The position numbers were made by a program, and so were the translations under genes. From assembly GCF_000330505.1 (NCBI RefSeq), contig NW_004440199.1, forward strand, positions 8,195 through 43,774: a DNA stretch of 35,580 nt, written 5' to 3'. The notes beneath the pieces are model-generated. The model saw nothing but the letters and a program-made list of their open reading frames with translations. It ran no database searches and had not been told where the DNA came from. Below, piece after piece: positions 18,750 to 30,806 of the stretch. The stretch comes from Entamoeba invadens IP1 (lineage: Eukaryota; Evosea; Mastigamoebida; Endamoebidae). How positions within the stretch are numbered: position 1 is the stretch's first letter; each line of letters starts with the position of its first letter.

Positions 18750-19084
18750 TTAAAGAACTACTTTCTTGATTTCCTTGACATCAAACAAAGCATTTATTGT
18801 TTTGTCGTTCATGTTGCTTTTCAAAATATTTTTCATTCGAGAAAATGATCTTTCGACAGTACACGATGTTACATTTAAAGCTTCAACTTTTTGTGAATAA
18901 TCCAACAACAATGGAAATAATGCAAGATCACTCTCGCTCATTTGGCTGAAAACCATAAAAGAGGTCACATTGTGAGTTATGATGAAAGTTTCTTTTAATT
19001 GGATTGCCCTTTGTTCCCTCGAATTTTGTATTTCCGCCGCCAGAATTTTCGAGTTTTTTTGAACACTTCCTTTTCACCATCCAT
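18750..19084 (-). pseudogene. hAT transposase C-terminal dimerisation part, detached
   Basis: Leftward frame reading QNSREQRAIQLKETFIITHN... then SQMSESDLALFPLLLDYSQK and the hAT dimerisation motif TSCTVERSFSRMKNILKSNM, to the stop near 18750. A basic start (MDGEKEVFKK, ATG at 19084) lies one frame away, and the shift falls in a run of seven A. It is separated from the large transposase frame (ending 19197) by about 110 bases with stops, so it is either the displaced end of that protein or a second small frame. VERSFS carries the third catalytic acidic residue in hAT enzymes. Confidence 0.75.
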
Positions 19085-19196
19085 TTTTCTCCTTTGAGGT
19101 TTGCAATAATTAAAAATGATTTGTTTTTTCACATTCTATTTGTTGGTTGTTGACAATTTGCAAATTTATCATTATTTGTTGATTATTCCTTTTCCA

Positions 19197-21601
19197 CTAA
19201 TTAAATCTTGTTATTTCCATGTTCAACTCAGAAGAAATGTTTTGTTTTACTTTCTCATATTCTGGAAGAAAACAAGAATTTAACGCGATCATAAATTCGG
19301 GTTTGCGTACCTTTTCACCCAATTTCGTGAAGTCATCTAAACTGTTAATTGACAATTCGTTTTCCTTTGCAAACCCGTTTAACTTCAAATATTCTTCTTT
19401 GATTTTTCCTGTTGGATTTGAGAAGCGTACCGAAAGAGCCTGGACCAATCTGTTCACGATAGAGTAACACACTTGACGCACACCAGACCTTTCGGAAAGA
19501 CTAACACGATTCAAGAATGGAAGTGAAAAAAGCACATCATCTTCAGAATCATTAATTTGTGTTTTGAAATCGATGAGAAAAATGATGAGATCGATTATTC
19601 GTCTGTATGCGATAGAAAAGGAAAGGTTGCGCTTTTGAAGCCAGTCACTGACAACTTTGATTTTGGTGATTATATAATCAACAAAATACAAAATGGCAAC
19701 AAAATTCTCATCTTCAAGCGTCGATGTGAAAGTGATTGTCTCGATCGATTTCAACTTTACATTTAACAATGATTCACTCAAGTTGGGAAGAACCTTTCCA
19801 AAGTATTTTTTTAAAATTGACTTTTTTTCACTTCGGCTCAACTCGATTCGTTGTAAATTTGGCACTCTGGAGTTGAAATTCTTCATTTCAGAATAACAAT
19901 CGAACAACATATTTGATATTGTTGCGATATAAAGGAATCTTGTATTAGAATAATGCGGGATGTTTAGAGCAATTTCTGTTGTCCCCCGTTGTAAACAAAA
20001 CCGCTCCCAGAGTGTTCTAACGTTGTCGGTTGTTAATTTGTACAGATATTTCTTGATTATTGCAACCTCTACAATTTCGTTTATTTTCTCGACAGCTTTA
20101 CTTAGCCTATGGCTAAAACAGTAATTGGATTGGAATGGATCTACCAGAAAGCCTTTTGTATTGAGCCAATTTGTTATTTTACCAGAAAGTCCTCCTTCTT
20201 CACTGATCATTGTGCTTGCCCCGTCAAACGTGACAGAAGAGCATTTTTTGAAGTCAAATTCAAATTCCTCGCCAACAGAAACTATCCACTTTAACCAATT
20301 TTCGGATGATGGCTTCCCTATAAATTTTTCAATTTTCAGTTTAGACTCATTCACCTCGTTGTTTTCACTTACTGACCTTGAAAACAGACTGAAGTGCTCA
20401 CTGGAGCCGTATTTTGCGCCATCAGCCATAAGACCCACATACTTTGCTTTTTGGAGAAACTCTTTAGTTTCGTCTTTCTTTACATCTGCGATCAACGATA
20501 TTCGCCTTTTAATAGTGGATGCACTTAGAGAGAGTTTGAATGGTTTTATATTTATTTTTGTAGCATCAATAAAGAAATTGAGGAAACCCACTACATCTTC
20601 TATTTGCATTTGAGACAGCCCACTCCCTGCGCTCATAAAAGAAAGATATAATACAATAAATTCACCCAATTCGGCATCCCTCTGACCTCTTGTTAGTTCT
20701 TTTCCATTGGATGTTATCTCAGAGTTGATGTGGGCTTCAATTGAGTGGACAATTTGTTCCTTGACATACTGGTTTCCTTTTTCGAAGTTGGATTTCAACA
20801 ACTTTACCATTTTGATCAGTTTGAGTTCTTTTGGGCTCTTGCGTTTTAAATCAATTTCTTCAGTTTGTGTAGGATTATGGATGGAATCAGAGATGTCTTC
20901 ACAGTCCATTAAATCGTCCATTGTAGTAACTTCGTCTTCTGATATCATTTTGTCATCATCATATTTATCATCAACAACATCGACGTAGTTTGCTTCTTCG
21001 CCGAAAACCACATGGTCCAAGTTGTTTAATGCACTCTCCTCGTACCTTTCTGATAACCCTCCGAGTTTTTAAAGATAATCTCTTGTATCGACGCCACCCA
21101 AGAGCCAAACAAATCAAAGTCTTCAACAACGAAGGAAAGACTCACTTCGTTGATGTTAAGTTCTTCGCAAATTTTTTTGTGAGGTGTAAGTCTTGAATCG
21201 TAAAGAGCCCACAGTGCAAGCTTATTCAGCATTTCGTGTTTTTGAAACCAAAGAGTTTCAACAGATGTTTTTTGTGATGCAACATTGAACGCGTGAACGT
21301 CAACAACGTGTGTTGAATGTTCTCTTTTGGTAACAAGTTTGTTGCACAGCACGCAGTAATATATATTTTCAAATAATTTGTGATCATTTTGTTTGAATGT
21401 GGGACTCACTAATAAAGTCTTTTTGAAACGCAGACTTTGCCACCTCAAATTTCCTCTTTCGATTTCGGCAGTTGTGGATGTGGTTGTCCTTTCTTCTTCA
21501 GCATTCAATCTTTTGGGCCCTTTGGTGGAACCCAAGAAGACGAGGACAATGATTAATACGGTAAGTATTATCATGAGTGATAATGTAATAGCAATTATCA
21601 T
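19197..21601 (-). pseudogene. hAT-type transposase (BED-like finger plus RNase H core), frameshifted near 21045
   Basis: The first frame (21601-21026) contains a BED-like zinc finger, YYCVLCNK...HVVDVH, around residues 81-103. The second (from about 21045 to 19197) is a large core: LMADGAKYGSSEHFSLF and SSVTFDGASTMISEEGG carry the first two catalytic Asp, and NYCFSHRLSKAVEKI is the C-x-x-H motif typical of hAT. One base separates the two frames, near an A run, and the second frame needs no start of its own. The dimerisation end lies further left (18750-19084). Oddly, the first frame begins with a strong membrane-type helix (MIIAITLSLMIILTVLIIVL), which no hAT enzyme needs; the true start may be downstream or spliced. 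No TIRs were found. Confidence 0.85.
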
Positions 21602-22694
21602 TTAATTTTTTAGTTGTTTTTTAATCTAAAAAAGAAAATAAACAAATTATTAGATTAATTACTAGTAAAAACCATTTATTGTTTTGAAGTTTACAGAGTA
21701 TGTAGATCCTGATTTTAAAGCGTGTTGACTTTGTTAAAAATATGTTGTTGTTAACCAATTAGTAAATCTTGCAAACGTTTTGGCACTTTAGCTCATTATC
21801 AACTCATGAAAATGACTACATTATGTCAATGTATGTTTTAGACACTTCAGGTTTTTAGTAAAGTGCGGAAAGAAATTTTTATAATTCAGCGTCTACATCA
21901 ACGGGGTTTGTGTTTTCTCTGTGGTGCACAGCATTTGTTCAATTAAAAATATACCTTTTCAAATACTTTTCGTTGCATAGCATAATTTATTACATAAATG
22001 CAGTCGTTTCTATAACAACAACAAAGACGACATGATACGACAATTTGTTTGCAATTGAAACAATTTTGACCTATTTAATAAATGGTTTGCTCCAGATGTC
22101 GAACATCATGATTGCTTATATAAGTGTTTTATATTTTTTCAGTTTGATAAATACGTGGCTGAGACAATAAATGACGCGCTTTTATTTTAGACAAAGTGAA
22201 TGTATTATATGTAGCATTTGGTTGTTATTGCAATTTAATTGTCATTACTTTATACTCGTTTAAGAAAAGGAAATTATTTAATTTAATTTGTTTTTTAAAA
22301 AAATATTTCATAGAACATATTTTTTATTTTAATATGATATAAAAAATATTATTTATTTTTTTATTACATATATATATATTACATTAAATAAATATTTAAT
22401 ATAATCATATTAATTATTATCAATTTTTCATCGAACAAGATAAATAATAGTTTAAACTTTGTTGTTTTAAACTATACATTATTAGTAATAAAACAATATT
22501 TGTTTTTATTTTTTTATTAATAAAATTAACAATTGTTTATTTTTTGATTTTTGAACTAATAAACAAACACTAGGGTTAATTATCTTTCCGAAATAATTTA
22601 AAAAAGAGTTTTTTGAATGATTAATTATTGTTTTTATTCAGTTAAAGATTTTTTTATAAAATAGTCAGATTATTTAAAAGAAGTAATAATTTTT
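21602..22694. other. Intergenic DNA, first part less AT-rich
   Basis: No gene that I can support. 21700-22140 is clearly less AT-rich than its surroundings and may be remnant coding DNA; the rest is AT-rich. Confidence 0.5.
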
Positions 22695-23022
22695 TTGTAC
22701 ATAAAACCCCGTTATATTACGTTTATCTTATTTCAATTATCTGCTGAATTACAACGGTATATTCGGCAAATATTTATATTTTTCTTCAACAATTGGATTT
22801 CAAATGGTTTTGCTTCTTTTGTGTTCCTAAAAAATGTTTGTTGCAAAAATTACAAAAAACAATATAATTTTGATCAAAAAAATCAGTTTAATCCAAAAAT
22901 AATCTGCAGTTTTGGGACTGGATGATTTAGTAAACAGGCTTTTGATTAACCATGGTGCCAAACCAGGATGGAATTGGCACATCGAAGTAGAACAGTTTTT
23001 TGCAAAAATAACAAATAATTAG
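22695..23022 (+). pseudogene. Protein-coding remnant of unknown family, one frameshift
   Basis: A rightward frame reads WISNGFASFVFLKNVCCKNY...KNQFNPKIICS, then stops soon after. Two bases on, another frame continues naturally as VLGLDDLVNRLLINHGAKPG and WNWHIEVEQFFAKITNN to TAG at 23020-23022. Both parts use G/C-bearing codons and common protein words, unlike the flanks. No ATG-bounded start is convincing. Family not recognised. A perfect 7-bp inverted repeat, GTGCCAA...TTGGCAC, also lies inside (22953-22979). Confidence 0.4.
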
Positions 23023-23414
23023 CTTTATTATATAAAAATTTATTTTTTCAGCGTTGTTAAATAACAAAAATAAATATAAATATTTTTTTCTTTTGTTTTT
23101 TTTCACTTGTAAGTTAATAAATTTTAATAAAAATAATTATATTAATAGTATTTAGTATATATGTTAATTTTTAACAACTCGATGCTATTTTTTTAAAAAA
23201 AATTGATATAACGTGAATATTATAATCTCAACGTTGCAAAACACACTTTTGCATTTTTTCACATCTCTTTATTTAATTTATTATCTTATAACTTTATTTC
23301 TTTTATTATCATTTATACAGTTTTTACCATTAAAATGAAAAATTTGACACAATTCAATTGTTTTTAATTGTACTCAAAAGAGTTCAAATGTAAATCATTT
23401 GATTTTAATAATTA
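23023..23414. other. AT-rich spacer
   Basis: Nothing seen before the pogo-like element begins. Confidence 0.6.
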
Positions 23415-23457
23415 CAGTTGACCAAATAATTATCAGAGACCAAATAATTGTAAGAAG
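23415..23457 (+). repeat. Left TIR of pogo-type element
   Basis: Inverted partner of 25872-25914; holds GACCAAATAATT twice in tandem. Confidence 0.93.
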
Positions 23458-23556
23458 TAAAATTAAATAGTTTTATAACTTTAATCAAGAACTATATTAA
23501 AATAGATTTCATGAAACAATTTATTTATTTTTTAAAAAAGCTAAATATATAAAAAC

Positions 23557-25326
23557 ATGAAAACAAACCAACAACTTAAAAACATGTCTGAACCAAAAGA
23601 AGACCCAATCATTTCATTCAATTGTCAAAGACTTCTTGCACTTTCTAAGAAACAAATGACAGATAACATTTTTCACGAAAAAAATAAAGGAAAACAACAA
23701 CAAAAAGCCGTTATTTTGCTCGAAGCGGCTTTCAGAAACGACGTTTTTTCCAATTTGACAACAAGAAGAGGGCAGATAAAGTTTTTGAAAAGTATTGACG
23801 GCTCATCGCTTTCGCTTTTAGGATTAATGTTTGGTTGTTCAAGTGGAGCAATCGACTGTCAATTGAAGAAGGAAGTTGAAGAAGTGCGTCGTGGAACAAA
23901 GGGTAAGATAACAAAGGATATGGATCATGAAATAAACAGTATGATGGACAAACTGCATTCACTTGGGCTTTCTTGTTCGCTGACTGGAATCGTGGTCTTG
24001 TTGAGTAAACACTTTGATTTGGAAAACATCACAAGAGAAGCTGTGCGCATTCATTTAAGAGACAAACTGGGTTACACTTTAAAAAAATGAATGCTGATGA
24101 TTATCATCGAATTGAATTAAGTTATGAATCAGTTATAAAGAACATGAATGATCTCAAAGCCATCGATGGTACCCCATCGGCGCTTTTTTCAACATCGATG
24201 AGATGGGTTCAAATGACTAGGCAGACAAAAAAACTCCATCTTATAGTTAAACAATCCGAAGAAACTTTTCAAAAAAAATTATGGAGTCAGTCGTTCAGTG
24301 AAACATTCAACCGCAATATGTTGTATTTCTGCAGATGGACAACCAACTTCGTACGCTTTGATTGTGAGTCAAAAGAGCTATTTCTTAGAAGTGAAGAATT
24401 CATATCCAGACCTAATGATATATTATTCTTCCAATGGATATGCGACTAAAAGCGTTTTCGTGTATTAAATGGCCGATCTGGTTGTGAAGATTGTAAAGAA
24501 AAGGGCACTTCTAAATCTTTTGGAAGAATGGGCAACTATTGCAATGGATAATTTTAGTGGACATATAGATGGAGTTCTTTTGGGGATTTCATACGCGAAC
24601 ACCATTCGGCTCCACACATATGCGCCACATTCAAGTCATTTGATGCAACCGGTGGATCTGTGCTTTTTTGGAGTTGTTAAAAAGTCGATAAATGGGACAA
24701 CTATTGTGAGACGAGTAAGCAACTTACCCCAACATTCTGAGAGCCAACAGATAGAAGTTGTGGATTTATGCACCATAAATAACGATGAAGAAAAAGAACG
24801 CCTTAACGATCTGTTCAAAGACTTTTTTAAGATGGACGAAATGACAAGAATGTCCCTTACTCGGGTAAGAGAAATATCTTGTGATATTGAGATGGACCGA
24901 GTTTTGGACAACATCACCGGCTCGTTGTTGAACTTAAAAGCTTTTTCGGAGTATTACCAGCCTAAGGAGGCCGATGTCAATAATTACAAGGTCAGACTTT
25001 TAGAAAATAGATATTATTTGAAAGCTGAAAATGAGATATTACCATCATTTTCGAGGAAGAAATCCTCGTCTGATATTGGAAGGGATACAACATGGAGTTT
25101 AGGAGTTTGTCGAAGAATAAGAAACGCAGAATGCGACCAACGTAATGAGATGTTAGATAGATATTTTGTTTCTCCTACGTTTCATCGTTCTTCAAATGTC
25201 ACCATCAATCCAGCTGAAATACACGTTTCTAACGGGCAATCATATCAACTACAATTTCTTCTTGTTTCTATTCCAAGAAACTTGACATTCAGTACAGTGC
25301 CCGAACGTCTGCGGCGGCAAAAATAA
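23557..25326 (+). pseudogene. pogo/DDE_1-type transposase, several frameshifts
   Basis: Segment 1 (23557-24090, MKTNQQLKNMSEPKEDPI...) is the DNA-binding half with helix-turn-helix-like stretches (SSLSLLGLMFGCSSGAIDCQ). Segment 2 (from 24087) loses frame at a T6 run near 24186; the shifted frame reads AFFNIDEMGSND, holding the first catalytic Asp, then meets TAG where the family usually has Trp. Segment 3 (24469-25326) has the second Asp in IAMDNFSGH and the DDE_1 signature THMQP-like SSHLMQPVDLCFFGVVKKS, with the third Asp. A long polar C-terminal region follows. At least three shifts and one nonsense codon. The DDD core and MDNFSGH/QPVD pair separate it from the Tc1-type gene at 11777. Confidence 0.85.
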
Positions 25327-25871
25327 TAAGTGAAGTTTTTTTGTGATTTTGTGACATTTACAACTTCTTTAATTTGCGCACCTTGAACAACAGTGAAAGA
25401 AAATAAAAAACTAAATCCCGCTCAATAAACTGATAAACACCAAGTGGGTCTAAATAGCTTCTTTTAAAATGAGTGTTTTAAATCGAGGTTTGGTGTTTGA
25501 AACCGAGGGTTTCAAGAAGTAATTGACGAAAGATTGACAACAAACCAAACCTTATCACACAGAAAAAGATTGGAAAAACAACGAGTTCAATAAAGTTGCT
25601 TCGTTGCAATTAATAACCCCTATAAAAACAACCATTGGGGAGTGAGGACTATGAACATCTTTTATGGCGAAACATTTCCAGAGTAAACCACAATGAAAAC
25701 AATAAAACGTCCAAAAAGTTCAACATTGTTTTATTTTTTTAAGTTATTTTTTATCGCTATTTGGGTTATTTTATAAAGCAACAAAAATAAGTGTCTTACT
25801 ATTATTTGGTGAACCTTTTTTTCACTTCTTATTTACATGGTATTTTTTGGGTAATTATTGGGAAATACATC
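25327..25871. other. Non-coding 3' part of the pogo-type element
   Basis: No open frame. A perfect hairpin, TTGAAACC-GAG-GGTTTCAA (25497-25515), lies in it and may act at the 3' end of the transcript. Confidence 0.5.
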
Positions 25872-25914
25872 CTTCTCACAATTATTTGGTCTCTGATAAT
25901 TATTTGGTCAACTG
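25872..25914 (-). repeat. Right TIR of pogo-type element
   Basis: Inverted partner of 23415-23457, one mismatch. Confidence 0.93.
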
Positions 25915-25998
25915 TACTTATTATCACTTTTTTGCCAAGGATCTAATTTTAAACATGTCAAATCTATCGAGTTGTATTATATTTTTTTAAATATATTA

Positions 25999-27091
25999 CA
26001 GATGGAGGATAAAGTCGGTGACAAACTATAAATAACCCGTTTTTCTGAGCATGTTTATTGTTCAATAGTTGTATTTCTCTATTAATCTGGGTTTTTACTC
26101 CCAATAAACGGATGGTAAAGGTAAAGTGGGTGACAACACTCATATGCTATTTTTTCATTGTTTTCCAAAAAAATAAGGAAAAAACTGTAAATTTTAAAAA
26201 CACAAAAAAGGCAATAGTGTGTTCAAGCTTTTCTAAAAAAATGATCTTAATAAAAAGAACTTCAATAATAAAAATTAATTATTACCATTGAAATCACGAA
26301 CCCTCATCCACAAAACTCACTTGAATTAACCAAAGACAACAGAAAGCCAGATACTCTACCAACCATTTCCATCGTACACTTTAAATTCCAATGAGTTTGG
26401 TTGAAATGATAGATGGGGAAACAGTTTTACAAATTCGTTAAGACGGGTTTGTTCTTTACATTTTTTTTACCTTTTCTGAAAGAATATGATTATTTAGACC
26501 TTCGTTGGATGGATCAAGCACAATGAGATCTGTCACTTCTTTGATGTGGCAGACTAATGTCTCATTTATTATCTCTTTTTTGGAGTCAAAGTCTGCAATG
26601 TTAACGACATTAACGTTGGTGTTGGGGCTGTGAGTTTGGGCGTTGTTGCTTGGTTGGGGAATATAGTTGTCAGAAAAAGGTCTAAAACCATCTAACAAGT
26701 TGAAATACACATTATGTATCAATAAAAAAGTGGAAAGCGCTTTCAATATTATTGGAAATTATCCCTTTACTTTGAAATGACGAGAAAATTCTTTCATTCG
26801 TTGCTGATTGATTGATTGTTTTCTTTCTATTATTTAAAATTTTATTTTTGTGTGTTATTTTTTTAAAGTTAACGAGTTTTTATTCGGTTTTGTTATAGAG
26901 CCAAAATCTTTTGTGAATTATCATTAATTGATAAGAAATAGGCGTTACAATGTACAACACTTTATTCAAAAAAAATGACAGTAAGTGTTGGTTCAATTCA
27001 CTTATTATTAAAATGTTAATATTTTTATTGTTTTATAAAACATTATTTCTTGTCACCGACTTTATCCTTGTCACCCATATTTTTTTATCTG
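25999..27091. mobile_element. Defective TA-flanked element with subterminal GGATAAAGTCGGTGACAA repeats
   Basis: Ends CAGAT...ATCTG with TA outside both (25997-25998 and 27092-27093). The 19-base block AGGATAAAGTCGGTGACAA (26006-26024) recurs inverted at 27050-27068, a diverged direct copy lies at 26119-26136, and another GGGTGACAA sits at the right end. So the ends carry clustered GGTGACAA words, as expected of transposase-binding sites. No transposase core is recognisable; only a leftward coding remnant lies inside. It begins 85 bases after the pogo-type element ends. Confidence 0.75.
26340..26746 (-). pseudogene. Coding remnant inside the defective element
   Basis: A leftward frame of 96 codons (MKALSTFLLIHNVYFNLLDG..., through ADFDSKKEIINETLVCHIKE) ends near 26456. 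Past its stop a neighbouring frame continues as RLNEFVKLFPHLSFQPNSLE...KVYDGNGW, then stops. This may be what is left of the element's own transposase. No catalytic motif is visible and the family is unknown. Confidence 0.35.
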
Positions 27092-27372
27092 TATAGGTTG
27101 TTTTTAAAGAAAAAAAAACGGGCAAAGATTTTTCGATGGTAAAAAATAAGACGAATTTGCCAAAGAAAAAAATAACAGGTAAATTTTCCAACATAACCAT
27201 TGTTGAAAAAATGTACCTTTATTTGAAGATTATTATTTTCAGAATATTCTATGCAAAAACATTATTATGCAAGAATATTTTGCCATACAAGCTATAACTT
27301 CTGATATTATATACATTTTATTCTATTATGATTAAAATGCATAATAATTATTAAATTAAATTAATTTAAGTC

Positions 27373-28287
27373 TCATTCAGATTCAGATTTTGAATCGTCA
27401 ATAATTTTATGAACTTCTTTAAAACTAAAAGCCTCTTTCGGGATTGATAAGTTATCACGGAGTAAGTCGCAAGAGAAAAAGCAATTTGTTCCAAACTTTT
27501 TAACACTGGTTGGTATAATTATGGAACTTAGTGATGTGCGCAAGTCAAACATGTGTGCTGGGATTTCTGTGATACCTTCAGGTAGAACAACTTTTTTCAA
27601 TTTAACACAACTGAAACAACTGTAATATCCCACAGATTTTACATGAGAAGGGAATACTATTTTAGTAAGACTTCTGTTGTTGAAGAAACACTTTTCGCCC
27701 ACGCGTTGTATACACTTTTCGTTAAGTATTGATGGCCCAAACTTTTCGACATCTCGTCGTGTTAAAACAACATTATTACACACAACACCCATTTTCTCAA
27801 AAAAGTATTTATGTGTTGTAAAACTCACTTCAAAGTCGCAAACCGTGATAGATGCGTCACCAATTTGTATTTCTTGAAGGGAAGTACAATCGGAAAACAC
27901 GTCAAAGTTAATTTGAACATTCTTCTGATTGAAGCATACACTTTTTAGTTTTTCGCAGTTCATGAAGCACCCATCTTCTACAAGTGACACACTTTCTGAG
28001 TTAAATGATGTCAAAGAAATGCAGTGTTTGAATGCAAATTTACTGATATGTGTGACTGAATTTGGTACTTTTATTTCACTCAATTTATAACACCTAAAGA
28101 ACTCACAATGTGGAATAGTTTCAAGTCCATCAAAAAGTGTGATTTTCGACAATGAAGTACACCGTTCAAAGACCGAATTTGAAAAGTATTTTGTTTGTGG
28201 AATATTAACAAGACTGTCACATGAATAAAAACACTTTCGTCCGAGAACGACATTTGTGTTACACGAAATAGAAGTCAACGAAATCAC
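27373..28287 (-). pseudogene. BspA-like leucine-rich-repeat protein (LRR_5 type), 5' end damaged
   Basis: About 304 codons with at least eight repeats of roughly 23 residues, in the form CxSLxxIxLPxxVxxIxxxxFxxC: for example CYKLSEIKVPNSVTHISKFA, LKKVVLPEGITEIPAHMF, SSIIIPTSVKKFGTNCFF. These are the treponeme BspA-type repeats expanded in Entamoeba; they form a curved binding solenoid. The C-terminus is acidic (KIIDDSKSESE). There is no ATG at the front of this frame: an upstream TAG (about 28335) closes it and the first codons are non-Met. A rightful N-terminal part appears to be in another frame (28447-28290, LLIKKLVKFSNISQIFLLEP), so a frameshift or truncation is likely. No intron borders seen. 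Confidence 0.8.
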
Positions 28288-28447
28288 AATCAGGCGTTTC
28301 CATATTTTGCCGAATTTTTGTTTTAAAAAAACAGGGAGCTAGTGTAAACTCTCTCCCATAAAAACACACTTTTTTCTTCAAAAGAGGTTCCAACAAAAAA
28401 ATTTGAGAAATATTTGAAAATTTCACCAATTTTTTGATTAAAAGCAA
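28288..28447 (-). pseudogene. Likely out-of-frame N-terminal part of the LRR gene
   Basis: Protein-like leftward frame (FSNISQIFLLEPLLKKKVCF, later RQNMETPDCDF) that overlaps the LRR frame by a few codons and then stops. One shift near 28300 would join the two. It starts without ATG, so the true beginning is still missing. Confidence 0.4.
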
Positions 28448-30806
28448 AGTTAATATATGTTTTAGTTTAAAATTATTTTTTATATCTTTTTATCAAATAT
28501 TGTTTATTTTTATGTTACCATTAAACAACAATAACAAAAATAAATACTAAAATAATGACAATTTCCTTTTAATAATCATCAAATATATAGTAAATATATT
28601 ATATATCGAATTAAATATTATGGTATATAATCACATTCGATATTTATATATTTTAGTGTAAAAACCAATAGTATAATTGTTAATATTATTAATTATAATT
28701 TATTAGTTTTATGATTTTATTAATATTTTTGGAACAAAAAAACTACGAAAATGATAAAAAGACTGTTTCCCAAAATAAAATGATCATTTTAATTTCAATA
28801 TATAGTAAATTAACTATTATAAAAAAACAACAAAAAACAGAAACATTTCGTTTATTATTAAAAATAAACTAGATGAAACTAAACAAAATGTATTAATTTA
28901 ATTACATAAATTTAATGATTAAAATTGATACAAATTTATAACAAGATTTTTTTGTTAATAAAATTGATCTTCAAAATATTATTATATAAAAAAAGTAACA
29001 TCAATATATTTATCAGTTTATCAACATTTATTATAATGAAATGTGTATTACAAAATAATATTTTTATACATAATTTAAGTTGATATACACATCAATTTAA
29101 TTAAATCGATATAGTTTTATATTTTTCTTTTCGAAATCGAGTCCATTTTTGGATTGTAAACAAAGAATTGTATGATTATCATAATTCAAACACTTGAATA
29201 TAATTTGTCTTATGATTTATAATATTCGACTTGTCAAATAAATAAAATCAGATAAATCGGGCTAAATAGGACAATTGATAAAACACCATAATTTCGAACT
29301 AATGTAAACAAATTTTTTCATGAATTTAGTTTATTTTTAAAATAACTGTTTAAAAAAACAACAACAATAAAAAATGATGTTTTACTAACCTGATTATGAG
29401 CATAAAATAAGACACAATATTCACTTGCAACAAAAGAATTTTTGTAGAAAAATCTGTACAAAATGTATATTTTTAGAATACTAGAAAAAAAAAGATCTTT
29501 GAAATAATTTTAAATAGTTTTTTTTATGAAAACAATAAGATATAAATAATCAATAACCGACGCAAAATTAAACAGTAATTAACAACTCTGTGTTTATTTT
29601 ATAAATTTTTAAAACAAACAATATCATTTTGCGTGCAAACAAAGGGGTTAAATGTTAATTTTGGATTTGATTTTTATTGTTTTGAAAAACGATATATCAA
29701 AACGCCAAATGGCAATTAAAATTGAACTGTAAAATACGTATTAATTATAAATATATGACTTTTAAATAACACATAATAATTAATATATATTTAATATGGT
29801 GAAACAAAAGAATGAATTGCTTTAACAATTACAAAAAGAAGAATAATAAGTAAAAGAAAATGGAAATAAAATATTCAAACTATCAATATTTACTATATAT
29901 TTTGATTAATTTAATTGGATTTTGATTGTTTTAATATTTGATGAGGCAAATTGATATTTAGTAAATGTAAAACGACTTTATAAATTTATTAATATATCAT
30001 TCGAATTGTTTTTGTGTTTTTTTAACAATTATTTCTGGTTTTAAGGTTTGTGGAATAATCCAATTGCAACAAACAAAACAAAACATTTAGGGTTTAATTT
30101 AAATAAACAGTAACTTATTAATTATAATTAAAAGTAAAATAATCTATATTGAAAATTAAATTTAGTTAAAAATAATTATTATTCTACACAAATAATAAAC
30201 ATGCTTTTTCAGTTTAAAAACGCAGAATTATAATTAAAAAATTTAAATAAAGTTAAACAACAATAATATAACAACTTTAATATACAGTATTATTATTATT
30301 ATTTTAAATAATATTTAAAAATATATGTAGTCGTTTAAATCTTATAAACAGTGTTAGCCTAGTCAATTTTAATTTAAAAAATACTTTAATAAAACTGACT
30401 CAAATAATCAATACATTTAATACACAATATTGGTAGTAAAAATTTCAACAAAACCTATAATAAATAGTTAATTTTTTATGATGTATATTAAATGAAAAAT
30501 TTTAAAGTGTATTTTTTGTTTTAACTTTCTTATCAACCTTTTTTTTCAAAACGAGATATAAAATGTCCGTTATATTTTATTGTTTGGATATGATTGATTA
30601 TTAATATGTTGTGTTGTTTATTTGATTGTCATTCTAATAAATATTTACTTACGATTTTTTGAAATAACAATAAACATAAAAAATGATAAAATGTCTATTT
30701 TATTTAATTTATGAAATAAACTTCAATTAAATTAAATCAAATCAACACAACATGTATTATATGATAAAGTTATTATATATCATTAATATAACAACAATTA
30801 TTGTTA
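28448..30806. other. Long AT-rich gene-free region
   Basis: About 2.4 kb with no gene, TIR pair or RNA gene that I can support. Confidence 0.55.

Larger units (their letters stand above)
23415..25914 (+). mobile_element. pogo/DDE_1-type element, 2500 bp, 43-bp TIRs, TA target duplication
   Basis: 23415-23457 and 25872-25914 are inverted copies with one mismatch. They start CAGTTGACCAAATAATT and are flanked by TA (23413-23414 and 25915-25916). Each TIR contains the word GACCAAATAATT twice, 18 bases apart, likely a doubled transposase-binding site. A broken DDE_1-type transposase gene runs rightward inside. About 540 bases after the gene are non-coding but belong to the element. Confidence 0.92.

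Noticed and set aside
21960..22090. Leftward cysteine-rich stretch (CFNCKQIVVSCRLCCC) upstream of the hAT gene
   Set aside because: Short, closed on both sides by stops, no ATG at its front, and the cysteines do not fit a known finger spacing.
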